Below, one piece after another: positions 34,357-62,778 of a stretch of DNA of 64,000 bases (position 1 is the stretch's first letter; each line of letters opens with the position of its first letter). The notes below the pieces were generated by a model. It worked only from the letters and a program-made list of their open reading frames with translations. It was not told the origin of the DNA and searched no databases. Where the stretch lies: the NCBI RefSeq assembly GCF_902459465.1, contig NC_047065.1, positions 16,469,634-16,533,633 on the forward strand. Direction: 5' to 3'. The position numbers were made by a program, and so were the translations under genes. This stretch comes from Asterias rubens (lineage: Eukaryota > Echinodermata > Asteroidea > Forcipulatida > Asteriidae).

Positions 34357-34722
34357 TTAAAGACACTGAACATCATTGGTAATTGTCAAAGACCAGTCTT
34401 CTTACTTGCTGTTTCTCGACATATGCATAAAATGACAAACCTGTGAAAATTTGAGCTCAATCGGTCGTCGAAGTTGCAAGATAATAATGAAAGAAAAAAC
34501 ACCCTTGTCACAGGAAGTTGCGTGCGTTTAAATGCTTGATCGCAAATTCTAAATCTGAGGTCTCAAAATCAAGTTCGTGTAAAATTACTTCTTTCTCGAC
34601 AACTACTTCAGAGGGAACCGTTTCTCACAATGTTTTATACCACCAACCTCTCCCCATTACTTCTTACCAAGTGAGGTTTTACTAATAAATATTTTGAGTA
34701 ATTACCAATAGTGTCCACTGCC
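34357..34722. mobile_element. MITE family A
   Basis: TTAAAGACACTGAACATCAT at the left and AATAGTGTCCACTGCC at the right. Near full length. Confidence 0.88.
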
Positions 34723-34849
34723 AGCTATACTCTCACACACAAAATAAAGGAAATACTAGCCGACTTTTTATTTGTGCTATTAGCCTAAATATTTTTATTT
34801 TAATTATGGCTTCAACCAACTCCAATAAGACATTCAACAGACAGTGCAC

Positions 34850-35030
34850 GGTCCTATTTCATAAAGCTGCTCAAGCACAAAAAGTAGCTAATCACAACAA
34901 AGATATGCTTATACCAGAATAAGGTTTTACCAGCCAAACTGCTATGTCACATGTACAATATGTGACTGCTGCTCATATCTGCTACGCAGAACATTCTTTA
35001 GTAGTGTTTTATGCTTTTGAAATTGGGCCC
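34850..35030. mobile_element. MITE family D-prime
   Basis: CCTATTTCATAAAGCTGC at the left and TTTGAAATTGGGCCC at the right. A short copy. Confidence 0.7.
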
Positions 35031-35289
35031 TCACAAGCCTCTAATAGTCCCCTCAATGACATCAATGAAGAGTTATCATAAAGTATGTATAAGTGTGCAA
35101 GTTTCTATTGCTCAATATCAAAGCATGGCTGGCAATGCAAAACTAAAAGGGTCAATTGGAACACTTGGAACCGTTTAAGTAGACAGCTTTGAGCAAGTTG
35201 GAGTGGCGACTAAACTTGACTAGACCGACTAGACCCAACATTAACCATAGAACACCCGTTCACTATTCTGAATGGATGTGTATGTCACA

Positions 35290-35545
35290 ATGTTACCAGG
35301 GTTTGCTCATCTGGAGGTTGCTATGCAAAAGCTTTGTCCTGAAGCTTTGATATAAGCCACTTCGGAATGTCAGTGGGGCATGTCTGTTACTGCTGACAAC
35401 GCATTTTGTCTATCTCCCGTAACCTTTCCTTCTGGTATTGTCAAAAGGTTATTGGAGATAGACAAAATGCGTTGTCAGCAGTAACAGGCATGCGCAGTCG
35501 ACATTCCGAAGTGGCTTATAGCAACTGTCTCTATAGTCTGAGGAA
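35290..35545. repeat. dispersed repeat carrying a hairpin element (35353-35520)
   Basis: The flanks (ACCAGGGTTTGCTCATCTGG and CTCTATAGTCTGAGGAATT) match the repeat at 40285-40385. Here the site holds an insert of about 165 bp whose arms TAAGCCACTTCGGAATGTC and GACATTCCGAAGTGGCTTA are inverted, with inner arms GTAACCTTTCC / GGTTATTGG. The copy at 40 kb is the empty site. Confidence 0.85.
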
Positions 35546-36520
35546 TTAATATGTTAGCGGTACATGACTAGCAAGTCATTGTGCCAGACATTATTAAAAT
35601 CCAACCCCCCCAAAAATGGCTTATTCAACACAACAAGAATTCCATATAGAGAACACAGCCAACCATGGAAGTATTTGACAACATTTAACACTTACTACCG
35701 GTACACGTAATTGGTATAAAAATATACTTCATAAATATTTGGAAGGTGCTGATTTATGAATACAATTGACCGTTTTAGTTCAGAGAAGATAAACGAGGCA
35801 CCTAGAGTCAAGTACATTGTATTGCAATATTTAAAACTGTTAAAAGCAACGGCAACAATTCCTACTTAATCTGTTCTTTGTTATTTTTGTTAGAATTTTC
35901 TCTGTAATAGCGCCCTGAGCACTTTTGTAGATTTGTGCGTTCTATAAGACCTCGTTATTATTATTATTATTATTAAAAAAGCAAATCCACTTTAAAAAAC
36001 TTTATTTGTTTAATGCCCAGTATGTTTTTGATAAAGCATCCCAGTGGTCATCATTCACCGCCAGAATAATTTATAAAGTATAATGCCCTTTTTTCTGCGA
36101 CGTAATTATTTGTCGCAGGCAAAGTTTTCCTTTGGTTTTTGGAATCTTTCGATCATTTTATTCCTCTAGAATCGTAGATGTATACATAACAAAACTAATA
36201 TGTACATGTATGTGAAAATTTCATTCCAAAAAGTGGTCACGTTTCATGAGATGCCCAAAACCAACTTAAGAGCAAACACGTTCATGCAGGAAGATCAATC
36301 CCAACACAATCTGAGAAAGGATCACAGTTACCCTTCTCGGATTCAAATTTTGGGACATAAAAACTGGTATCTTTTTACATGACTACATTACTTTGAAGTG
36401 AAATGTTTCTCAACATGCTTCTACACCATCAGAAACTGCTGTAGGCTTTTAACCAAGAGTTGTTTTGTGAGTGATTACCAAGCTTCTCTTTACTTGGAAT
36501 CATATGAGAACAAACTCAGG
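35530..36520. other. gene-free stretch
   Basis: AT-rich with a short TTA/ATT microsatellite at 35957-35980. No exon or named repeat was recognised. Confidence 0.5.
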
Positions 36521-36524
36521 ACTT

Positions 36525-36718
36525 AATAGATGTTAAATTTGCATCGGGGATAAAGAATATTAAGTTTTGGTTTTTACCCATATACACCGATGTGTGTTAG
36601 CACTGTATACTCAGTACTTTCCCGAGTCCTGTGAAAAAAATCACAGGCATTTTACTGGGGTGGGATTCGAACCCACGACCTTTGCAATTCTAAAGCAGTG
36701 TCATACCAACTCAGGACT
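36525..36718 (-). mobile_element. SINE-1, tRNA-derived
   Basis: On the minus strand it has a B box (GGTTCGAATCCCACCCC on the complement) and the body CACAGGACTCGGGAAAGTAC, then the spacer and the ATTTAACATCTATTAA tail. The A-box region is near CATACCAACTCAGGAC. Confidence 0.75.
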
Positions 36719-36738
36719 TCCTAACAATATTGTATTTA

Positions 36739-36914
36739 TGGGCCAAATTTCATGGAGCTGCTTAAGCAGAAAATATAGCTTTATAATTTGCTGCTCAAAA
36801 AAATGATAAGCGGGAAGTGGCGTGCTTTATGGGGGGTTAGTAACCTTATTCTTGTGAGCATGATTCAATTTTGTCATACTAAAGCTGATTATTGTAGCTC
36901 TATGATATTGGGCC
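36739..36914. mobile_element. MITE family D-prime
   Basis: GGGCCAAATTTCATGGAGCT at the left and AGCTCTATGATATTGGGCC at the right. Confidence 0.8.
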
Positions 36915-37139
36915 TAGTTTTTAATAGCACACTTTACACATACTGTGCAATGTTTAAAAACAACTGTGAACAAAAATATTAAAACATTTAAAAAGGATCT
37001 GTTTAAAATATGTAATGTATGGAGCTCCGGAAGTGCCATCCAAGTTGCGGTAAACCTGAGATGACAATCACAATCTGAAATGATTTATCTCGGGATCATA
37101 TGATGACATTTTTTACTTGTGTTCTCGACTAGGAAGTCA

Positions 37140-37338
37140 GCTCATCCCATGATGATGCAACTGAAAGCACACAACTTCGTGTGACAAGGGTGTTTTTTCT
37201 TTCAACATTATCTCACAACTTTGACGACCAATTGAGCTCAAATTTCCACAGGTTTGTTATTTAATGCATAATGTTGAGATACACCAAGTGAGAAGACTGG
37301 TCTTTTGACAATCACCAATAGTGTCAAGTGTCTTTAAT
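37140..37338. mobile_element. MITE family A, right half
   Basis: Runs from ACTGAAAGCACACAACTTCG to AGTGTCAAGTGTCTTTAA. The left half is absent. Confidence 0.8.
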
Positions 37339-38087
37339 GCAGCATAATATTTGTTTTCTCCCTTTGGTGATTAAATGGTGATTGCTTTACTTCATTCAAG
37401 AGAATTTTGAAGGCTCGGAGGATTTGAGAAAATCCTGGTACCAGGAAACAAATCTTTGGAAATCACACACCTCATAAAAAACTGGCGCGGTACGAATAAC
37501 AAACAATATTACATGGTATATTGGCTGGTAACCTAACCTCTTTCACATGAGCGATGTTATTGGTAAATACCTGAGAAAACATTTTGGGTGTTCCTCCGGT
37601 TTGAAAAATAAGTTCATTTAAAAATCGACTTAAAAAAGGGATTAAAATGTGCTGTTAAGAATATAAATGACAAAAAAAAACTTTAAAAAAATTAAAAAAA
37701 TCAAGATTAAACAGTCATAATCTCAACACCTACACAGATTTTCAGGACAAAAATACATCACTAAAATTTGAATGACCAAGCCTAAGCAGCAGATACCTAA
37801 CCCTAGGTTTGGAAAAGGCCCAACACAACTTGTAATTTTCTTTGTAATGAGGCCAGAGGATAAAAATAGTCGGACCTCTTCCATCACAAGAACGTATAAT
37901 CTGAAATGCTGTACCACACAGGGAACGTGACATAGGTTATAGTGGCAGCAGGCTGAGCTGAGGAAACTGCCTGGATTCAGTGTACTAAACAGAGCTGAAA
38001 CGCCAACTACATGTATTGCTATTACCCCTTTCACACCAGACAAATTTACCAAGAGTCCATTGCTAAGTTATCGCACGGTTGCAAAAA

Positions 38088-38430
38088 ACAAAATGTCCAC
38101 AGACTTACAATAAACTTACACGGTTTGAAGATAATGATGGTACAAAGCTTCCCTAAAAATATTACTGGTTGAGGTGCTGTAGTTTTTGAGAAATAGTAAA
38201 ACAATGTCATGAAAATAATTTTTGTCTCAGTGATCATGAGACAAAAATTATTTTAGCATGTAAAACGCATATTCGTGACAATGTTTTACTAATTTCTCAA
38301 AAACTACAGCACCTCAGCAAGTGATATTTTGAGGTATGCTTTCTACTATTATTATCTTCAAATGGTGCAATTTAAATGTAAATCTGTGGACATTGTGTTT
38401 TGTGTTAGAAAAAGTACCCAAATCCTTTAA
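38088..38430. mobile_element. MITE family C
   Basis: AAAATGTCCACAGACTTACA and its inverse near TGTGGACATTGTGTTTTGTG, ending GTACCCAAATCCTTTAA. It has the arm pair GTTTTTGAGAAATAGT / AATTTCTCAAAAACTACAG. It lies 117 bases downstream of the SAMHD1 stop codon. Confidence 0.88.
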
Positions 38431-38546
38431 GCAATGGACCCCAGTTAAATTGATGTCGTGTGAATAGCACTTATTATAACCCGGTATCCCTGAGACTGAG
38501 CAGTTCGACCTATTACTAGTTCTTCGATGTCTTGGTCGTAGAAGAC

Positions 38547-57387
<18,841 letters not shown>

Positions 57388-57476
57388 ACCAATCTGCTGT
57401 CTGCGGCAAATAATCACTCCAGCCTCAGTAACGGTGAAACACGGCTACAAATCTACAGGCAGATAAAGCGACTGTT

Positions 57477-57856
57477 TTAAGGCAGCGGACACTATTGGTA
57501 CATGTGATTACTAAAAATAATTGTTATCATAAAACCCTTCTTGATAACGAGTAATAGGGAGAGGTTGATAGTATAAAACATTGTGAGAAACGGCTTCCTC
57601 TGAAGTGACGAAGTATTCGAGAAAGAAGTAATTTTCCACAGATTTGATTTCAAGACCTCAGATTTAGAATTTGAGGTCTTGAAATCATATCAAGCATTTG
57701 AAAGCACACAACTTTGTGTGACCATGGTGCGACAAGGATGTTTTTTTCTTTCATTAATATCTTGCAACTGTTATTTTATGCATGTTGAGATACACCAACT
57801 GTGAACATGGTGAAGATTAGTCTGTGACAATTACCAATAGTATCCAGTGTCTTTAA
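57477..57856. mobile_element. MITE family A in the SAMHD1 promoter region
   Basis: TTAAGGCAGCGGACACTAT at the left and AGTATCCAGTGTCTTTAA at the right. It begins only 90 bases upstream of the SAMHD1 start codon, so the 5' UTR or core promoter must be squeezed between, or include, the element. Confidence 0.88.
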
Positions 57857-58893
57857 CACAACACACAATGTCAACAGATTTGAAGATAAATGATAGTAGA
57901 CAGATTCCCTTGAAATTTTACTTTATACTGCGGTGCTGTAGGTTTTGTGAAAAATGAGTAATACAAATAATTTTTAATGCAAAAAATAGTTAATGGCCTG
58001 ACGTTTTGAACCTAGCAGAGTCTTTCTTGAAGGCTAAATGACAACACAACAAACATGAACGGGTAACTAAGTGAAACATAAGCAGTGAAGTGGAAATACA
58101 TGAGTGGGGTTAGAAAGCATACAGAAAAAAACAGGGGTAAACAATGAATAGGGGGACAAAAAGGGGGGGGTGAAGGGAAGGGACTGGCTTGACCACAAGC
58201 AAGAAGATGGAAACACAAAGGACAACATCAAGGGTGGGGAGGTGGGGTAAAAAGTAATTAATTAGTGAATGAGGCTCAGGCTAAAAGGCTATGGGAAAAA
58301 AAGGAGATGACAAAACAAAAGGTTTATTAGTCGTTTCCTTCTTGGATGTTCAGACCATGGGGTTGAATGGTCTGGAGGCGTCTAATCCAGAGTTTCTCCC
58401 TACTTAATGAACAGTCTCTCTGTGGTTGCCTAGTGCCTCTATGCCCTGTAAAATCATGTCAGAAATGGAGTGATTATGAAGATTGAAGTGATGACCTACA
58501 GGTGATCCTAGCTTTTAGGTCTTGACTCTGCTAGGGTCGAAACGTCAGGCCATTAACTATTTTTTGCATTTATACTCTCGGTCCATTTGGTTGGTAAGTT
58601 GTTTGCAACAGCTAATTCTATTTTCTAACAAATAATTTTTGTGTCAGTTTTAGCATGTAAAATTGTATTCACAAGTTATATGCTACCGTTGTGGTATAAC
58701 ATCACAACTGGTTAATGGGTTTTTACATTGCTAAAATAATTTCCGTCTCACTGATTTGTGACTTGTCTAACTCATTTCTCAAAAACTACAGAACCTTAGT
58801 AAGTAATATTTGCAGGGAAGCTTTCCATTATCATTATCTTCAAACCCTGTAAGTTTAATGTAAATCTGTGGAAATTTTGAAAAAAGTACCCAA
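57853..58893. mobile_element. MITE family C split by another element
   Basis: The left piece has CACAATGTCAACAGATTTG and GGTGCTGTAGGTTTTGTGAA. The right piece (from about 58627) has AATAATTTTTGTGTCAG and CTCAAAAACTACAGAACC and ends near AAAAAGTACCCAAATG. The split falls at the 57976-58570 insertion. Confidence 0.6.
57976..58570. mobile_element. inverted-repeat element, TIR of about 46 bp
   Basis: AATGCAAAAAATAGTTAATG continues as GCCTGACGTTTTGAACC and CTAGCAGAGTC; the right end is the inverse with two mismatches. The interior has no family protein, only the G/A-rich stretch 58130-58260. It lies within family C sequence. Confidence 0.8.
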
Positions 58894-58931
58894 ATGTGCC
58901 TTGATCACCTTATTGCCAGGGAGTAACCTAT

Positions 58932-59174
58932 GGGTGCGTTCGTTTAGCTTCCCTGGGTCGACCCCGGTCTGCCCCGGACCGTTCGAATAGCTTTGACGGG
59001 GCTCACCCGGGTCAGCCCCCAGTGCCCTGCTTGTGGAGTGTGTCACTTGGGGGTGACCTGAGGTGCATGCCGTCACCACAAGAGGGCGAGTGTGATCGGT
59101 CGATTAGCTCTTGTCAGGGGCTCACCCGAGTGAGCACCGCGGGGTCGACCCAGGGAAGCTTATTGAACGCACCC
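58932..59174. mobile_element. GC-rich inverted-repeat element
   Basis: GGGTGCGTTCGTTTAGCTTC then CCTGGGTCGACCCC at the left; GGGGTCGACCCAGGGAAGCT then TATTGAACGCACCC at the right. Inner arms GGGGCTCACCCG repeat. It is much richer in GC than the surrounding DNA. No ORF of note. Confidence 0.85.
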
Positions 59175-59381
59175 TATGAAAGCAATAGACATACTATGAC
59201 TTCTACATTCGATAGGCCTATAAAAGCAGTGTGCAAGTGGGTGACTTTGTATTGGAAAAAACCCTTTCATCTCCAATGGCAACATTAGTCAACTGTGCAG
59301 TGATGTGTGCACCCATGGAATGGTTCAACCTTCCTCCATGGTGCAACTAACCCTGCTTGTGCCCCAATTGGTTGACCAAGT

Positions 59382-59773
59382 GAAAGGAACACATTGCCTT
59401 GGATCGGACGAGTTGGTCCATGAAAAGCGTTTGAAACCGTTTGTTATGAAATGTATATGGTTAGACAGATGTTTTAAAAGTCAAATAATATAATGATCCA
59501 CACAAGTATCACTCAAAATTGCACGGGTTTCATTTTACGTCGCGAACTAACACGGTCGGCCATTTATGGGAGTCAAATTTTTGACTCCCATAAATGGCCG
59601 ACCGTGTTTTTCGACGAGGTAAAACAAAAACCACGCAATTTCGAGGCATATTTGTGTAGATCATTGTATTCTACTTTTACAACATCTTTCTAACCATACC
59701 GATTTTATAACAAACGGTTACAGAACGCTTTCAAAGACCAACTCGACCGATCCAAGGCAACGTGTTCCTTTAA
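59382..59773. mobile_element. MITE family B, full length
   Basis: AAAGGAACACATTGCCTTGG at the left and GGCAACGTGTTCCTTTAA at the right. The central palindrome is CGGTCGGCCATTTATGGGAG / CTCCCATAAATGGCCGACCG. Confidence 0.92.
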
Positions 59774-60424
59774 CACAACAAGCACTCCCATCATGAGCAC
59801 AAAGGCCATTATTGTTGTTTAATAAAGCTGCAGCTTTGTCCACTCCATGTTCATCCTCATTATCCAAGCTTACAATCATTGGAAAGAGAAAGCTTGGATC
59901 TTCTCAATGAAATAAAAGAGGTTAGAGTCTCTGCCTGTAAGAAAGTGAAGTGGTGATTCATGAGTGATACATCATCATACCAAATGAATAACTCAAAAAT
60001 ATTAGTTTGCTGACGCATTCAGTTTGGGAGTTATCAAAGTTTTGGCCAAAAAGCCCTCATCATGAAACGAAATGTATCATAGCGTCACATGTTATCGACC
60101 CTCAGAATTTGTGTCATGATTTTTGAAAGTGGTAAGGGGACAAATCTGGTAACTAGCTGTCGAAATTGTACGTGTTGGATTCGTTGGACCAGATCAACCG
60201 TTTCCGCTCGAAACAAACTCGTAACCCTCCGGCCTGGCGGCCGTCGGGAGAAGGGTTACGTTATCGCAACTAGCATAAGCACTGTTAATGGCAGACTTTC
60301 TCTCGCAACGTAAAACCAAAACTTTAAAAATTTCAACACACCATGAAGTGTAAGTGTTATCTGGTTATTGTTAAAAAATTGGATAGATGATTTGAAAAAA
60401 ACCCATTTAGTTTTTGATTGTGAA
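59774..60424. other. gene-free stretch
   Basis: No recognised exon or repeat. A short GC-richer patch at 60185-60260 (CTCCGGCCTGGCGGCCGTCG) contains a small inverted motif (GTAACCCTCC / AGGGTTACG). Confidence 0.45.
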
Positions 60425-60894
60425 CAATTTTCGGGTCCTACTACTTGCCGTCAACTCGCCGTCAACTCACTTGCACCGTCAATCCTTCAATATACATGTA
60501 CATTTAAAATCAGCAAAAGAAGCATAGAACTGTAAAGTATCAGCCCAAAGAGAATTCGCGTAAGTTTTAGGTAATATTTCGGAATAAAAATGAGTTTTTA
60601 TCTTGTGAAAAAATTATCTCGAAGCAGCAAAACCGTCGGTCGCCATCTTGCTTTTTCACATTGATTAGTCTTGGCCTAAGATGTCAGTGGTTGGTACTTT
60701 TTGTTATCAACACAACATGCACAAAGTCGTTTTTGTGAATGGATTTTTACCGAAAACCATGAGAAATATGTAGTTTAACCCAGACTTAACACTTCCGTGC
60801 TCCTTTTATAGATTTTTCATGTAAATTAAATGAGTTGACGGCGAGTTGACGGCAAGTCGGCGAGTTGACAGTAAGTAGTAGGACCGCAATTTTC
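60425..60894. mobile_element. foldback element with 8-bp target duplication
   Basis: The element 60433-60886 is flanked by CAATTTTC on both sides (60425-60432 and 60887-60894). Ends GGTCCTACTACTTGCCGTCA and its inverse contain repeated CGTCAACTCGC units. An 8-bp duplication fits hAT- or P-type transposition. Non-coding. Confidence 0.9.
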
Positions 60895-60931
60895 CTGTTA
60901 TCGTAAATCAAACTGAGAACACATGACGAAT

Positions 60932-61628
60932 GCTGGTCATCTCGCCACCTGACAAGCTCGCCACCAACAAAGTCGCCCCCTGCAAAGTTGCCCCCTACCC
61001 GGCTCGCCCCGGGTTGAAACAAAGTCGTCCCCTACCCGGCTCGCCCCGGGTTGAAACAAAGTCGCCCCCTGGCAATGTCGCCCCCTAGCAAAGTCGCCCC
61101 CTGACAATGTCGCCCCCAGCCAATGTCGCCCCCTAGCAAAGTCGCCCCCAGATGTTGTTTGGAAAATAATTAAGGCTACAATAATTATGGTAAAAAAATA
61201 TAGTTAAAACATTTTCAGAAAAAATTCCGTATGAAGTAATGTGCTTGTGGAAGGTCTAATTACTAGGGCCTATCTATTGACAATCTACTCTGTAAATGTT
61301 AAATTTAATACAGGTTTCCTGGTCATTAACCCTAACCCTAACCCTAACAGTAACTAAGTAGGCTTTACTTTATATTCTTTCCGATACAATAATTAAGCCA
61401 TTATATTACCGAAAGAATCCTTAACTATTTTCTGGGGGCGACTTTGCTAGGGGCGACATTGGCTGGGGGCGACATTGTCAGGGGGCGACTTTGCTAGGGG
61501 GCGACACTGTTTGGGGGCGACATTGTCGGGGGCGACTTTGTAACAACTCGGGGCGAGCCGGTTAGGGGGAGACTTTGCAGGGGGCGACTTTGTTGGTGGC
61601 GAGCTTGCTAGGTGGCGAGATGACCGGC
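60932..61628. mobile_element. element with long repetitive GC-rich inverted ends
   Basis: GCTGGTCATCTCGCCACCTG at the left and its inverse at 61609-61628. Each arm is built from many copies of AAAGTCGCCCCC-type units, and the left arm holds a 43-bp direct duplication (CCCTACCCGGCTCGCCCCGG at 61033). The unlike AT-rich centre (61150-61430) includes a short telomere-like run. Confidence 0.85.
61328..61350 (+). repeat. short interstitial telomere-like run
   Basis: TAACCCTAACCCTAACCCTAAC, about three and a half copies of CCCTAA, sits inside the element 60932-61628. It is too short to be a telomere. Confidence 0.85.
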
Positions 61629-61922
61629 CTCCCACATCACATGACACCAGGATTATATGAGATACATTCCCTCCTTCCTGTTTAGTGTTAGTGTTAATGT
61701 TGTAAACACAAAAATGTGCGCCAAGCTCGTCCCAACTAAAGTAAACATTACCAATGTCCACTCAATATTGCTTTAATAAGTAAAAGTGCACTGTACTTAC
61801 CGTACTTGTTAGCGTAACAAATAGAGTTTTCGGTGGTTTGCTGGTGCATTCAGCTGATAAAGCTTAGCCCTCACTCCCCCGCTCCCGCACACGTCCCTGC
61901 CGAAAAGTTCATACGAAAAATT

Positions 61923-62056
61923 GGCCGTGTCCGAAACGACGACTTCGGCTACCAGCTACGGCTAGATCGCGCGCGTCTGCCTATTCTTCAACATTGGTAG
62001 ACGCGCTGATCTAGACGTCCGTGGCTGTAGCCGAAGTCGTCGTTTCGGACACGGCC
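61923..62056. repeat. hairpin, 134 bp
   Basis: GGCCGTGTCCGAAACGACGA continues as CTTCGGCTAC at the left; the right arm is the inverse (GTAGCCGAAG, TCGTCGTTTCGGACACGGCC). Inner arms AGACGCGC / GCGCGTCT. No clear target duplication. Confidence 0.88.
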
Positions 62057-62760
62057 TTTTTAAGGCACTGGTAGCGAAGCGCCCTCAAGAGTTGATGAGA
62101 AAACTGGAAATGTGATATCCTCGATCGGCGACCTCATTGATTAGTAAGTATCAATAATGTAACTTTACCAAATCAACTTTTATCAATATATTTGTTTGGG
62201 GTAAGGGGGTAAGTTTACGGATTATACTCTACAGGGAGGTGTACACCCAGGGAGCATAAACCATAAGGCTCGCTCACGGGAGCATTTTAACTACACTAGG
62301 CCTACAAAAAAGTAAAATCAATACAAATTACATGTACATTAAATTATTCACTACCAACCTCAACTGGTCCTGGAAATAAAGTGTATTGAATTGAATTAAT
62401 TATGAAGTGTAAGATGAAATTGACAAACACTGATGTAAATAAAAAGACTTCAGTTCAGGAAGAACCAACCTGAAGTCTGTTGATTATTTTAAGCATTCTA
62501 TTCTAGTGAAAGCACACAAACAAAGTAAAGTTGTGCAACATTTTTATTTGTTTTCATTTATTATCAACTTCAATAACCAATCGAGCCCAAATTTTAACAG
62601 GTTTGTTATTTTTATGCATGTTGAGATACACCAGTGAGAATACTACCAAACAGGTCCAGTGCATGCAAATCAACTAATCATTGCATTGAAAACATTTTTT
62701 ACTTTCTCATTGATTTGTAGACAGACTACAGTTGGGAACCTTTCATCTCTCATAGAAGAT
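62057..62760. other. upstream region of the riboflavin transporter
   Basis: It contains a decayed family A fragment (about 62505-62650, GAAAGCACACAAAC to GAGATACACCAGTGAG). A good splice acceptor, TTTTTTACTTTCTCATTGATTTGTAG, ends near 62720, so the coding exon probably begins there with a short 5' UTR and the promoter lies further left. Confidence 0.5.
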
Positions 62761-62778
62761 GTTTAGTTATTAAGGTAG

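Noticed and set aside
61328-61350. Telomere or chromosome end
   Set aside because: Only three to four CCCTAA units inside a dispersed element, with genes on both sides.
61447-61761. 104-codon minus-strand ORF rich in Ala, Pro and Ser
   Set aside because: It is only the translation of the repeated GC-rich arm of the element at 60932-61628.
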